This document shows, piece by piece, positions 34,821 to 43,984 of a stretch of DNA of 64,000 bases. Positions within the stretch are counted from its first letter, which is position 1, and every line of letters begins with the position of its first letter. Origin of the DNA: Archangiaceae bacterium. Its GTDB lineage: Bacteria; Myxococcota; Myxococcia; Myxococcales; Myxococcaceae. A model generated the notes under the pieces. The model saw nothing but the letters and a program-made list of their open reading frames with translations. It was not told the origin of the DNA and did not search any database. The position numbers were made by a program, and so were the translations under genes. The stretch lies in the NCBI GenBank assembly GCA_016714225.1, contig JADJNS010000003.1, positions 248,001-312,000 of the forward strand, written 5' to 3'.

Positions 34821-37604
34821 ATGTGCCCCGACGAGGAGCAGCTGACCCGGTTCGTTCGCGGCGATCGCACGCTCGACGGGCTCGAGCAGCACCTGATGGG
34901 CTGCCTCTCGTGCCAGACGGTGGTGGCCGAGCTGATGAACGACTCGGGCGAGGCGCCGGCGAGCGGCGCGGCCCCGGCGCGGCCCCCCGACCGCTTCGAG
35001 ATTCTGCGGCCGCTCGGCGAAGGCGGCATGAGCCGCGTCTACGAGGCCGAAGATCGCACCCTCGGCCGCCGGGTGGCGCTCAAGTTCGTGCGCTTCGGCG
35101 AGGGCGCGCTCGGCGACGGCGGCCCGCAGCGTGAGGCGCGCGCGCTGGCCCGGCTCTCTCACCCCAACGTGGTGCAGGTCTACGACCTGGTGCAGGTGCC
35201 CGAGGGGTGGTTCGTGGTGCGCGAGTTGATCGACGGCGAGCCGCTCGACGCCTGGCTGCGCACTCCGCGCACCACCATTGAGGTGCTCCGCGCCATGGTG
35301 CAGGCGGGCAGGGGGCTGGCCGCCGCCCACCAGGCCTCGGTGCTGCACCGCGACGTGAAGCCCGCCAACGTGCTGGTCGGCCGCGACGGCCGGGTGCGCA
35401 TCGCCGACTTCGGCCTGGCCGCGGTCGAGCGCGAGGCCGAGCAGGCGGTCAGCGGCGGCACCCCCGCGTATCTGGCACCCGAGCGGTGGCGCGGCGAGCC
35501 GGGCGACGAGCGGGCCGACCAGTTCAGCTTCTGCGTGGCGCTGTTCGAGGCGCTCACCGGCCAGCGCCCCTTCGGCGACCCGCGCCGCCCGGGCGCGGTG
35601 TCGTGGCCGCGCCAGCCGAACGTGCCCGCCCACGTGCGCCGAGCGATCGAGCGGGGGCTCTCGGTCGAGCCCGCGGCGCGCTTCGCCTCGATGGGCGCGC
35701 TGGTGTCGGCGCTCGAGCGCCGGCCGGTGCCGCGCGCCGCGCTGGCCGCGGCCGCGCTGTCGGTGCTGGTGCTGGGCGCGGTGGCGGGGCAACGCTTTCG
35801 ACAGGCGCGGCGGTGCGAGGCCAGCGCCGCCCGCGCCGACGCCTGGTGGAGCCCGGCGGCGCGCAGCGAGGTCGAGGCCGCGTTCGTGAAGGCCTCGGGC
35901 GAGACCGGGCGCCGCGCTTTCGGCCGGGCCAGCGCCACGCTCGACGGCTTCGTGCGCGCGTGGAGCCGCGCCGAGCAGGCGCGCTGCGAGCACCCCACCG
36001 CACGCTCCGACGCCACCCAGGCCTGCCTCGAGCGCCGCCTGGCCGAGCTGGGGGCGCTGCTGGCCCTGTACCGTGGCGCCAACGCCACCCTGGCGATCGA
36101 CGCGCCGCGCTCGAGCCGCGCGCTGGCCGCGCCCCAGGGCTGCGACAGCGAGCCCCTCGCGGCCGCGCCTTCGCTGGCGCCGGTCGAGGTGCGGCAGCTG
36201 CTCGCCGAGCTCACCGCCCTGATGGTCACCGGCCAGTACGCCGCGGTGCTGCCCACGCTCGAGCCGAAGCGGGCGCTGCTGGCCGGGCCCGGGCTCGAGC
36301 GCGAGCGGGCCACCACGGCGCTGCTCGAAGGCCAGGCGCGCCTCGAGGTGGGCGACTCGAAGGGCGCCGAGCACCCGCTGTTCGAGGCCGCGGCCCTGGG
36401 CCAGGAGGCCCGCCTGCCCGAGGTGGCGGTGCGCAGCTGGCTGCTGCTGGCCCGGCGCGCGCGCGGGCTCGGGCAGCTCGACGAGGCCGAGCGTTGGGTG
36501 CGCCAGGGTCAGGCCATCGCCAGCGAGGTGCGGGAGCCCACCGTGGCCGTCGAGCTGGCCAACGCGCGGGGCACCCTGCTGGCCGAGCGCGGCGAGGGCG
36601 AGAAGGCGGCGGCCGAGCAGCGCGCCGCGCTCGAGCTGGCCGAAAAGCTCGAGGGGCCCGACGCGCCGCTGTCGCTGAAGGTGCGGCGCACCTGGGCCTA
36701 CGCGCTGCTCGTCGCCGGCCGGCCCGCCGAAGCCACCGAGGTCGAGCTGGGGCTGCTCGACCGGCTGGTGGCGCTGTACGGCGAAGAGCACCCCGACGTG
36801 GCGCGCATGCACCTGAACCTCTCGGCCAGCCTGGCCAAGGGCGGCAGGCACGCCGACGCCTTCGCGCACGCCGAGCGCGCGCTGGCGCTCTCTACCGCCA
36901 CCCTGGGGCCCAAGGCGCCCGAGCTCATCGACGCGCTCAACAACATGGCGGCCTTGAAGGCGCTGGCGCGCGAGTACCCGGTGGCCAGAACACTGCAGCG
37001 GCGCGCGCTCGAGCTGACGCGGGCCAGCTTCGGTGACGCGCACCCGAGGGTGGCGCGCACGCTCGCCAACCTGAGCCAGCTCGAGCTGCGCGCCGATGCG
37101 CCGGCCGACGCGCAGGCGCTGGCCGACCAGGCGCTGCAGCTGCTCGGCCGGCTCGGTCGCAGCGAGCGCGCCGACGCGCTGCCGCCGCTGCTCACCCGCT
37201 GCGAGCTCGAGCTGGTCGCCGGGCGCTTCGCGCAGGCCGAGGCCGGTGGGCGAGGCGCGGCCGCGCTCGCCGATCGGTTGGGCCAGCCGCAGAGCCGGGC
37301 GCGCGCGCGCGTGCTGGCCGCCGCTGCGGCGCTCGAGCGCGACCAGGCCCGGCCGGCGCTCGAGCTCGTCGAGCAGGCGGCGCCGCTGCGCGAGACGCTG
37401 GTGGAAGACCCGCTCGAGGTGCTGCTGTTCGACACCGTCGAGGCCCGCGCCCGGCTCGCGGTGCACCCCGACGACGCCGCGGCGCGCGTCGCGCTGCAGC
37501 AGGTGCTCGGGCAGCTCGAGCGCTTCGGCGCGAACGAGAAGGTGCTCGCGCTCGAAGAGCGCGGCGCCCGCCGGCAGCTCGCGGCGACTGTCTCGAACCG
37601 GTGA
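34821..37604 (+). CDS. Ser/Thr protein kinase with N-terminal anti-sigma-type zinc finger and TPR repeats
   Basis: The protein is 927 aa. Residues about 1-40 contain Cys 2 and the HLMGCLSC element (H-x3-C-x2-C), the signature of ZAS/zf-HC2 anti-sigma zinc fingers. The kinase (about 58-300) has GEGGMSRVY, VALKF, HRDVKPANV, ADFGLA and GTPAYLAPE and should be active. One TM (ALAAAALSVLVLGAVAGQRF) follows, then a roughly 600-residue extracytoplasmic TPR-like region. A sigma factor gene follows 57 bases later. The layout suggests a membrane sensor whose zinc finger holds a sigma factor and whose kinase controls release (inference). Confidence 0.88.
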   Translation: MCPDEEQLTRFVRGDRTLDGLEQHLMGCLSCQTVVAELMNDSGEAPASGAAPARPPDRFEILRPLGEGGMSRVYEAEDRTLGRRVALKFVRFGEGALGDGGPQREARALARLSHPNVVQVYDLVQVPEGWFVVRELIDGEPLDAWLRTPRTTIEVLRAMVQAGRGLAAAHQASVLHRDVKPANVLVGRDGRVRIADFGLAAVEREAEQAVSGGTPAYLAPERWRGEPGDERADQFSFCVALFEALTGQRPFGDPRRPGAVSWPRQPNVPAHVRRAIERGLSVEPAARFASMGALVSALERRPVPRAALAAAALSVLVLGAVAGQRFRQARRCEASAARADAWWSPAARSEVEAAFVKASGETGRRAFGRASATLDGFVRAWSRAEQARCEHPTARSDATQACLERRLAELGALLALYRGANATLAIDAPRSSRALAAPQGCDSEPLAAAPSLAPVEVRQLLAELTALMVTGQYAAVLPTLEPKRALLAGPGLERERATTALLEGQARLEVGDSKGAEHPLFEAAALGQEARLPEVAVRSWLLLARRARGLGQLDEAERWVRQGQAIASEVREPTVAVELANARGTLLAERGEGEKAAAEQRAALELAEKLEGPDAPLSLKVRRTWAYALLVAGRPAEATEVELGLLDRLVALYGEEHPDVARMHLNLSASLAKGGRHADAFAHAERALALSTATLGPKAPELIDALNNMAALKALAREYPVARTLQRRALELTRASFGDAHPRVARTLANLSQLELRADAPADAQALADQALQLLGRLGRSERADALPPLLTRCELELVAGRFAQAEAGGRGAAALADRLGQPQSRARARVLAAAAALERDQARPALELVEQAAPLRETLVEDPLEVLLFDTVEARARLAVHPDDAAARVALQQVLGQLERFGANEKVLALEERGARRQLAATVSNR

Positions 37605-37661
37605 CGAGAGGTGCGCGGCGACGGTTGCGGCGGGCACGTGGCTTCACCGAACGTCGAGCCC

Positions 37662-38429
37662 ATGAGCGCCCTGGTCGATGCGGGGCTCGGGGCGTTTCCC
37701 GAGCTGGTGCCCCATCGCGCGAAGCTGCTCGCCCAGCTCGAGGGCAGGCCCTTGCCCGCGCAGCCGGCAGACCTGGTGCTCGCCACCGCGGCGCGGCTGA
37801 GGCTCAGCGGCGCGGCCGAGCGGCTCGAGGCCCACGCCTTCGGCCCCGCGCGGCGGGCGGCGGCGCGGCGCCTGGGCGCGGCGCAGGCAGACGAGGTGAT
37901 GCAGCGGCTGCGCACCCGGCTGTTCACCACCGACAAGCTCGCCAGCTACGAGGGCGCCGGCCCGCTCGCGGCCTGGGTTCGCGCGGTGGCCACCCGGCTG
38001 GCGCTCGAGGTGAAAGAGCAGCTCGCCGCCCAGCCCGAAGCACTGCAGGGGGTCGACGCTCCGTTGCTCGATGACGACGTCGAGCTCAAGTACCTGCACT
38101 CTGCCCACCGCGAGGCGTTTCGCGCGGCGTTTGCAGAGGCGCTCGCCACCCTCGCGCCGCGCGAGGCGGTGGTGCTGCAGCTGCACTTCAGCCAGGGGGT
38201 CTCGATGGAGAAGCTGGGCCAGGCCTACCGGGTCAACAAGTCGACGGTGTCGCGCTGGGTGGCGTCGGCGGGCACCGCGCTGCGAAAGGCGCTGCGCAAG
38301 AACCTCGCGCAGCGCTTGTCGCTGAGCCCGCGCGAGCTCGACAGCTGGCTGCGGGGCGCCGAGCAGCTGTTCACCGTGAGCCTGCCCTGCCTGCCCGAGC
38401 TCGAGCCCGGCCGCTCGACGAAGCGCTGA
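37662..38429 (+). CDS. RNA polymerase sigma-70 family factor, Myxococcales type
   Basis: The protein is 255 aa. The sigma region 2-like part (GAAQADEVMQRLRTRLFTT, LAAWVRAVATRLAL) and sigma region 4 (LAPREAVVLQLHFSQGVSMEKLGQAYRVNKSTVSRWVASA) are recognisable. An N-terminal extension of about 90 residues and a C-terminal tail (SLSPRELDSWL) resemble the sigma family that I remember as restricted to Myxococcales (gmx1). The ATG at 37662 follows the kinase by 57 bases, so both are probably one transcript. Its likely partner is the zinc finger of that kinase. Confidence 0.82.
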   Translation: MSALVDAGLGAFPELVPHRAKLLAQLEGRPLPAQPADLVLATAARLRLSGAAERLEAHAFGPARRAAARRLGAAQADEVMQRLRTRLFTTDKLASYEGAGPLAAWVRAVATRLALEVKEQLAAQPEALQGVDAPLLDDDVELKYLHSAHREAFRAAFAEALATLAPREAVVLQLHFSQGVSMEKLGQAYRVNKSTVSRWVASAGTALRKALRKNLAQRLSLSPRELDSWLRGAEQLFTVSLPCLPELEPGRSTKR

Positions 38430-38491
38430 CGGGGCGCCTGGCCTACACGGCTGTAACGAGAACGGCGCTCCGGCCGTTAGTGGGTGGCGCC

Positions 38492-39862
38492 ATGAGAACA
38501 TTCGCCATTCTGCTTGCGGTCTTCGGGGTCACCAGCGGTTGCGGAGGAGGCGGCCCGGTGCCGACACTTCCCGACAAGGTGGTCGGCCACTGCACCTACG
38601 TGAACGGGTTCAGCAAGCTCGAAGAGTGTCGCGACTACGTCGGAGAGTGGACGGACGACGAAGCGACCCGCGACTGCACCGGTCAGGGGGCGACGGTAGT
38701 GCTGGGCTCGGCGTGCGGCATCGACCTTCGGCTGGGCTACTGCATTCTCGGCAAAGATCCCCAGTGGAAGCGCATCACCTTTCCCGGCGACGACGTGAAC
38801 AGCTGCAGCTCGCTGAAGCGCGGCTGCGAGTTCTTCGGCGGCGGGGTGTTCGACCCCGCGCCGGTCTGCGGCGGCGTCGACCCGAACGTGGGCGGCACCG
38901 GGCTGCCCACCTTCGAGCAGCCGACGCTCAACTGCGTCGACCCCAAGGTCGGAGAGCCGGCCGGCCGGTCGAGCGGCGGCCAGGTCTGCACCTGGGAGGC
39001 CATCTCGGGCGCCACCGAAGAGGGCCGCAACTTCGAAGACTACGGCAGCTGCGACAAGGTCCGTACCCAGCGGCCGTACTACCCGGTGGGCCCCGACCCG
39101 CGCGCGGGCCGCGCCGACGAGCGCCTGGCCGACCCCACGTACGCGGGCGAGCTGGCCTGGGTGAAGTCGCAGATTCGCGCCGCCGCCTGCACCTGCTGCC
39201 ACTCGAGCCGGGCTCCTGACGGGGCCTCGAACTGGTTCGTCGAGTCGACCCCCAACTTCATCGACTCGTTTCACGACCGCGGGCTGGCCATGGGCGCGGG
39301 GTGGGTCGACACCGTCGGCTTCGGCGCCTACCCGCCCGAGCAGAACAACGGCTTCTCTCGCGCGACCCCCGCCACCGCTGACCACTCGATTTTCCCCACC
39401 ACCGACAACGCGCGCATGGTGCGCTTCTTCGAGGGCGAGCTCGCCCGGCGCGCCATCGCGAAATACACCGAGAAGGCCTATGGCGCGGGCCCGCTCGACG
39501 ACCAGCGCTTCTACGTGCCCAAGGCCTGCGACAGCGCCGAGGGCATCGCCGCCGACGGCACCCTGCGCTGGCTCAACGGCAAGGCCCGCTACGTGTACGT
39601 GCTCGAGCAGGGCTCGGCGAACCCCACCGTGCCTCCCAACCTCGACCTGCCCGAAGGCACCCGGTGGCGCATCGACGTGCCCACCCGCGGCGAGCCCCTG
39701 CTCAGCGGCACGGTGAAGTACGGCGTCACACCGCCCGGGGCCTCTCAGCGCTTCCCCTCGAGCGGCGCGGCGCCAGGCCTGGTGTCGGGCCACACGTACT
39801 ACCTCTACGTGCTGGCCGACGTCGCGCAGCCCAACACCCGCTGCCTGTTCACCGCGCCGTAG
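38492..39862 (+). CDS. Hypothetical Cys-rich lipoprotein with a possible CxxCH haem motif
   Basis: The protein is 456 aa with a lipoprotein signal (FGVTSGCGGGG) and many Cys residues spread along the chain, consistent with an exported disulfide-rich protein. A single CTCCH lies in AACTCCHSSRAPDG, which fits CxxCH, but one motif in a Cys-rich chain is weak evidence for haem. The C-terminal part (SGHTYYLYVLADV) is beta-rich. I do not recognise a family. The ATG at 38492 was preferred over a GTG 12 bases upstream. It follows the sigma factor after 62 bases and may be a target of it. Confidence 0.6.
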   Translation: MRTFAILLAVFGVTSGCGGGGPVPTLPDKVVGHCTYVNGFSKLEECRDYVGEWTDDEATRDCTGQGATVVLGSACGIDLRLGYCILGKDPQWKRITFPGDDVNSCSSLKRGCEFFGGGVFDPAPVCGGVDPNVGGTGLPTFEQPTLNCVDPKVGEPAGRSSGGQVCTWEAISGATEEGRNFEDYGSCDKVRTQRPYYPVGPDPRAGRADERLADPTYAGELAWVKSQIRAAACTCCHSSRAPDGASNWFVESTPNFIDSFHDRGLAMGAGWVDTVGFGAYPPEQNNGFSRATPATADHSIFPTTDNARMVRFFEGELARRAIAKYTEKAYGAGPLDDQRFYVPKACDSAEGIAADGTLRWLNGKARYVYVLEQGSANPTVPPNLDLPEGTRWRIDVPTRGEPLLSGTVKYGVTPPGASQRFPSSGAAPGLVSGHTYYLYVLADVAQPNTRCLFTAP

Positions 39863-39903
39863 CGCCTGTCGCGCTCGAGCGAGCGGCGGGGTAGACCCGG
39901 GGC

Positions 39904-40815
39904 GTGAGTGCCGGCCCATGGCGTCATCTCGCGTCGGTGACAGCGCTCACCCTGACCCTCGGCTGTGCCGGCGCTCGGGCCTCGGCGCCGGGCGCTTCGC
40001 CCCCACCTGCAGCGCGGCCGCAGCTGACGCTCACCACCGAGCTGCCGCTCTCGGACGCCGAACGGCGCGCCATCATCGAGAGGGTGCAGGCCGCGTTCGC
40101 CTTCGCGCTCACGCTGAGCGGCTGGTCACGACCCGACGCGCTCGCCGCCGAGCCGGTGGAGATTCGCGTCGACACCACCCGCCCGGGGGTCGAGGCCTCG
40201 ACGTCTGGGGCCCATCGATTCACCATCGGCGTCGGCGCGCTCAGCCAACCCAACGCCGACGGAATCTTCGCGCACGAGCTCACCCACCTTCAGGACTTTC
40301 GCGCCGCTCGCCAGGGCATGAGGCAGCCGCCGCGCTATCTCGAAGAAGGGCGGGGCTACTTCGTCGGGCGCGAATGGCGGCGACTCAGGGGCGAGCCGGG
40401 CGGCGACGGCGAGCGGGCCGCGCTGCTCGCCACGGCCACCGCCGAAGAGGTCGCCTTCGTGCTCGCGAAGTTTCGCCATCAGCCCGAGCTTCGCGAGGTG
40501 GGCCGAGCCGGCAAGGGCCCGTTGGCGCGGGGCATCGGCGTGTTCTTCGTCGACTACCTGCGCACTCGGGCGGGCTACCCCGATGCCATGGCGCGTCTGT
40601 CTCGAGCCTGGGAGCGCCTGGGCCAGGGGGGCGCGTTCGAGCCGGCGTTCTCGGCTCAATTCGATGGGCTGACCCTCGGCGCGGCCGAAGCGAGCTTCGT
40701 CGCGTTCATTCGCGAGACCGAGGGGAACCCCGCCGAACGGCTGAAGGGCACGCCCTTCGAGGGGGCGACGGGCCTTCGACCTGAAGACCCAGAAGGCGCC
40801 GCTGGGTTCGAATGA
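39904..40815 (+). CDS. Putative zinc metallopeptidase-like lipoprotein (HExxH)
   Basis: The protein is 303 aa. GTG start, signal with lipobox TLGC, then a Pro/Ala linker. The motif HELTHLQDF fits HExxH, and EEGRGYFVGREW downstream could supply the third ligand, as in gluzincin-like domains. The chain ends with a Glu/Gly/Pro-rich tail. A substrate cannot be inferred. It converges with the repeat lipoprotein gene at 40841. Confidence 0.6.
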   Translation: MSAGPWRHLASVTALTLTLGCAGARASAPGASPPPAARPQLTLTTELPLSDAERRAIIERVQAAFAFALTLSGWSRPDALAAEPVEIRVDTTRPGVEASTSGAHRFTIGVGALSQPNADGIFAHELTHLQDFRAARQGMRQPPRYLEEGRGYFVGREWRRLRGEPGGDGERAALLATATAEEVAFVLAKFRHQPELREVGRAGKGPLARGIGVFFVDYLRTRAGYPDAMARLSRAWERLGQGGAFEPAFSAQFDGLTLGAAEASFVAFIRETEGNPAERLKGTPFEGATGLRPEDPEGAAGFE

Positions 40816-40840
40816 CGGGGCACTGACGAAGCAGCGCCGT

Positions 40841-42343
40841 TCAGAATGTCGAGATGACGCGGCCGATGGTCGGCAGGCGCGCCGGGTTGGTCACGCCCGG
40901 GCACTTCACGATGGCGTAGGGGCTGTGGCCGATCACCACCCCGCGCGAGCTGATGCCGATCGCGGGTTTGTTCGGCCACCACGACGCCGACTCGCTGGTG
41001 CCGGGGCAGCCGCTGCCGGTGTCGGGGTTGAAGGCGGCGTTCATCGCGGTCGAGTTGTCGGCGATGACGCCCGCGCCCCACCCGGTGGCGGCGCTGCAGC
41101 CGCTCGCGCACTCGCGCACGTTGAGGTCGAAGCCCGAGATCGACGCCAGCAACAGGCTCTCGCCGTCGTTCTTGAAGCGCAGGCCATTCGACCCCTCGTC
41201 GGCCACGCCCATCGAGAACGACGACCAGGTGTCGAGGTCGAGGCAGTTCGAGCCGGTGCAGCTGTTGATGAACAGCTTGCGGTTGTCGGCGGTCGAGGCC
41301 ATCGCCACGCCCTGGTTGTACCCGAGGTACACCTTGCCGCTCGGCGTGACCGCGAACGCCGCGGTGTAGCCCGCGGTGCGGTAGATGAACCCCAGCGGAG
41401 AGATGGACCAGCTCGCGCTCTGCGTGCAGTTGGCGGCGCACCGCGCGTAGAAGTGCAGGTTGTCGCCCATCGCGGTGGTGCCCTGGTCGAGCAGCACGTG
41501 CGTGACGCCGGCGGCGTCGCGTGCCGCGAACAGCGCATTTCCGTTGAGCGCGTTGCCGGCCGACCACCCGGCGAGCGAGGTGCAGCCCGTCGTACAGGTG
41601 ACGTACCGCGCGCTGTACGAGTTGAGCTGCCCCGACGTGACGAACGAAACCGCGCCGGCCGGGCTCACCATGAAGGTGCCCTCGGTGCCGATGGTGTTTC
41701 CCTGCGTCACCGGGCTCAAGTCGAGCTTCGTCCAGCTCGCGGCGTTGGTGCAGCTGCTCGCGCAGGTCGCGTAGACCATCTGGTTGGCGCTCTGGCCCAG
41801 CGGGGCCACCCCTGCCATCAGCGCGTGCAGGCGGCCGGTCGAGTCGACCGCCAGGCCCTCGGCGCCGATCGCGGTGAGGTTGAAGGTGCCCACGCTCCCC
41901 AGCTGCACCGGGCTCCATGACGACGGGTCGTGACAGTTCGCCGCACAGCTCCCATAGAAGACGCGCTCGGCGGCGCCCTCGTTGAACAACAGGTGCATCG
42001 TGCCGTCCGCGCTCGCCGCGTAGAACTGGTCGTACATGCCCACGCGCAGCCAGGTGCCGACTCCGCCTGCCGCGGTGCCACCCGCGGTGCCGCTGCCTCC
42101 CGCGGTGCCGGTGCCTCCCGCGGTGCCGGCGCCTCCCGCGGTGCCGGTGCCTCCCGCGGTGCCGGCGCCTCCCGCGGTGCCGGTGCCTCCCGCGGTGCCG
42201 CTGCCTCCCGCGGTGCCGCTGCCTCCCGCGGTGCCGCTGCCTCCCGCGGTGCCGCTGCCTCCCGCGGTGCCTCCGCCTCCTCCCCCGGAGCAGCCGACGA
42301 GCACCACGAGATTCAGGCAGAGGGTCAGAATGAGAGCGCGCAT
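40841..42343 (-). CDS. Lipoprotein with GTAGG tandem-repeat linker and beta-rich repeats
   Basis: The protein is 500 aa with lipobox VGC, then Gly repeats and eleven GTAGG[S/T/A] units (bases 42082-42271). The rest is an extracellular domain with Cys pairs in recurring segments such as YATCASSCTNAASWTKLDL and YARCAANCTQSASWSI. This hints at five to six divergent disulfide-stabilised modules, probably propeller-like. No enzymatic motif. The ATG at 42343 was preferred over a 24-residue non-signal extension. It is an outer-surface lipoprotein of unknown role. Confidence 0.75.
   Translation of the reverse strand: MRALILTLCLNLVVLVGCSGGGGGGTAGGSGTAGGSGTAGGSGTAGGSGTAGGTGTAGGAGTAGGTGTAGGAGTAGGTGTAGGSGTAGGTAAGGVGTWLRVGMYDQFYAASADGTMHLLFNEGAAERVFYGSCAANCHDPSSWSPVQLGSVGTFNLTAIGAEGLAVDSTGRLHALMAGVAPLGQSANQMVYATCASSCTNAASWTKLDLSPVTQGNTIGTEGTFMVSPAGAVSFVTSGQLNSYSARYVTCTTGCTSLAGWSAGNALNGNALFAARDAAGVTHVLLDQGTTAMGDNLHFYARCAANCTQSASWSISPLGFIYRTAGYTAAFAVTPSGKVYLGYNQGVAMASTADNRKLFINSCTGSNCLDLDTWSSFSMGVADEGSNGLRFKNDGESLLLASISGFDLNVRECASGCSAATGWGAGVIADNSTAMNAAFNPDTGSGCPGTSESASWWPNKPAIGISSRGVVIGHSPYAIVKCPGVTNPARLPTIGRVISTF
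42082..42271 (-). repeat. 18-bp tandem repeat (about 10.5 copies) in a lipoprotein linker
   Basis: Copies of the 18-mer CCTCCCGCGGTGCCG(G/C)(T/C)G on the plus strand encode GTAGG plus one variable residue (Ser, Thr or Ala). The Ser type clusters at the protein's N-terminal side and Thr/Ala alternate later, so unit types are phased. Such arrays can change copy number by slippage. Confidence 0.75.
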
Positions 42344-42455
42344 GGGCGGCCGGCGAATGTAGTCGGGCCGGCGGGCGTTCGACCGTTCTGGCGCGTTCTT
42401 GCAACGTCGTGGCACGGCAGGTTCGAACGCCGCTTCTCCAGCCCCGCGGGGTTCT

Positions 42456-43055
42456 TCACCGGGCGGCGAGCAGGTGTGCCGGCGTCGTCGGGTGCGGCGC
42501 GGCCGCCACGCGCTCGAGCGCAGGTGCCCCGGGCCGCCGGCCCGAGGTCAGCCGGGCGCGCAGGGCGACCTTGGCGCGCCGCAGTCGAGAGGCCGCCGTG
42601 CCTTCGGGAATCGAGAGCGCCAGGGCGATCTCCCGCTTGGAGAGGCCCTCGACCTCGGCGAGCACCAGCACCACCCGCAGCGGCTCGGCGAGCTCGCCGA
42701 GCAGCCGATCGAGCAGGGCCCGACGCGCCAGGGCTTCGTAGGCCTCGTCGGCTCCGGGGGCGCGCGCGTCGGGCTCGGGCAGCGCCGGCGACAGCGCGTC
42801 GCGCCGCTGCTTGTGCCTGAGCCGGCTCGCCACGCGCACCGCCACGCCGAACAAGAACGCCCGCTCGCTGCCCGGCGAGATGTCGCCCAGGCGCTCGCCG
42901 GCCACCATGAACACCTGCTGCAGCCCGTCGTCGGCGGTCGCCGCGTCGAGCCCGCACCGTCTCAACACCCGCCACGCGGCGTCGGCGTGTTGGCGAAACA
43001 GGTGCTCCAGCGGCGAACGCCCGTTTTCCCACTCCACGTTCTCCCCCGTCTGCAT
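42456..43055 (-). CDS. ECF sigma-70 factor
   Basis: The protein is 199 aa. Region 2 includes LEHLFRQHADAAWRVLRR and DDGLQQVFMVAGERL. Region 4 includes LAEPLRVVLVLAEVEGLSKREIALALSIPEGTAASRLRRAKVALRARL. Standard ECF size with a short Ala/Pro tail. No anti-sigma gene lies beside it. It is divergent from an AraC gene, with a perfect 12-bp palindrome in the 131 bases between them. The ATG at 43055 is chosen as the first clear start. Confidence 0.92.
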   Translation of the reverse strand: MQTGENVEWENGRSPLEHLFRQHADAAWRVLRRCGLDAATADDGLQQVFMVAGERLGDISPGSERAFLFGVAVRVASRLRHKQRRDALSPALPEPDARAPGADEAYEALARRALLDRLLGELAEPLRVVLVLAEVEGLSKREIALALSIPEGTAASRLRRAKVALRARLTSGRRPGAPALERVAAAPHPTTPAHLLAAR

Positions 43056-43112
43056 CGCCCGCGCAGCCTAGAGAGCCCGCCTCTCGATTCTGCGCCAATT
43101 GACTGCTGTCGC

Positions 43113-43142
43113 GCGCCAGCGCTCCCTATAGAGCGCTGGCGC
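43113..43142 (+). promoter_or_regulatory. Perfect 12-bp palindrome between the ECF sigma factor and AraC genes
   Basis: The arms GCGCCAGCGCTC and GAGCGCTGGCGC are exact inverted repeats around CCTATA. It lies 44 bases before the AraC start and 57 bases from the ECF start. A -35-like TTGACT is at 43099-43104. AraC-type or other dimeric regulators bind such sites; it could instead be a hairpin terminator for nothing visible here. The shared promoter location favours an operator. Confidence 0.5.
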
Positions 43143-43186
43143 AAAACCAGTTCTCGGTGGCGCCATTTCGAAGTACGCCGTTAGCC

Positions 43187-43984
43187 ATGCTCCGCGTCGG
43201 CCTCGATCGGCTGCTCGACCCGCGTGCCGGCCGCATGTGGTCGGGGGCCGACCTGATGCTGTGGCACCCGACGCGAGGGGTGCTGGGCGCCACGCTGCCG
43301 AGGCTCATCACCACCGACACGTTGCTCCCGGTGGCCTCGACCCTCGAACGGCTGCTGCGCGAGCGGCGCACGCCCAAGACGCTGGTGCTCGACGTCTCGC
43401 GGGTGCTGCCGCAAGGGTGCGACGACGCGGCGCTGGCCTCGTTTCGCCGCTTCGTCGTCGAGCCGCTCGCGCAGCACCCCGCCCGCATCGCGCGCGCGGT
43501 GGTGGTCGGCCGCCCCAGCCTGTCGTCGAGCGCCCTGGTGGGCTGCGTCACGCTCGCCCGCCTGCCGTTCGCGGTGCACGCACACGAGCGCATCGAGGCG
43601 GCGCTCGAGCAGCTCGACGTGCCGGTCAGCGAGCTGCTGGGCGCCATCGCCAGCGAGCTGGCCCCGCTGGGGCTGGTCTCGCGCGTGCGTGCGCTCATCG
43701 GCGAAGACGTCGACCTCGGGCTGCGTGACGTGGCGATGAGGCTCTCGGTCGCGCCGCGCAGCCTGCAGCGGGCGCTGGCGGCGGCCGGCACCAGCTATGC
43801 CTACGAGCGCCTCGACGTGCGCCTCGAGCTGGCGGCGAGCCGGCTGATGCGCACCTCGCAGAAGGTGAGCGCAATCGCCCGGGAGTCGGGCTACGCGTCG
43901 CTGGCGCACTTCCTCACCGTGTTCAAACACCGCTTCGGTCTGTCGCCCGCCGCCTTCCGCGCCCGCCATCAGGGGGGTGGGTGA
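43187..43984 (+). CDS. AraC-family transcriptional regulator
   Basis: The protein is 265 aa. Residues about 1-165 are an unclassified sensing region with no cupin motif. The two helix-turn-helices are LGLRDVAMRLSVAPRSLQRALAAAG and KVSAIARESGYASLAHFLTVFKHRFGLSPAAFRA, the second being the classic AraC signature. An earlier GTG at 43157 is possible. Its stop is immediately followed by the start of the next gene, so the two are probably coupled. The divergent ECF gene and palindrome suggest mutual regulation. Confidence 0.85.
   Translation: MLRVGLDRLLDPRAGRMWSGADLMLWHPTRGVLGATLPRLITTDTLLPVASTLERLLRERRTPKTLVLDVSRVLPQGCDDAALASFRRFVVEPLAQHPARIARAVVVGRPSLSSSALVGCVTLARLPFAVHAHERIEAALEQLDVPVSELLGAIASELAPLGLVSRVRALIGEDVDLGLRDVAMRLSVAPRSLQRALAAAGTSYAYERLDVRLELAASRLMRTSQKVSAIARESGYASLAHFLTVFKHRFGLSPAAFRARHQGGG

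Noticed and set aside
38492..39862. Cytochrome c based on CTCCH
   Set aside because: Only one motif in a Cys-rich chain, no axial-ligand context; mentioned as a possibility, not a call.
43099..43132. Sigma-70 promoter TTGACT...TATAGA before the AraC gene
   Set aside because: The spacer is 22 bases, beyond the usual 16-18.
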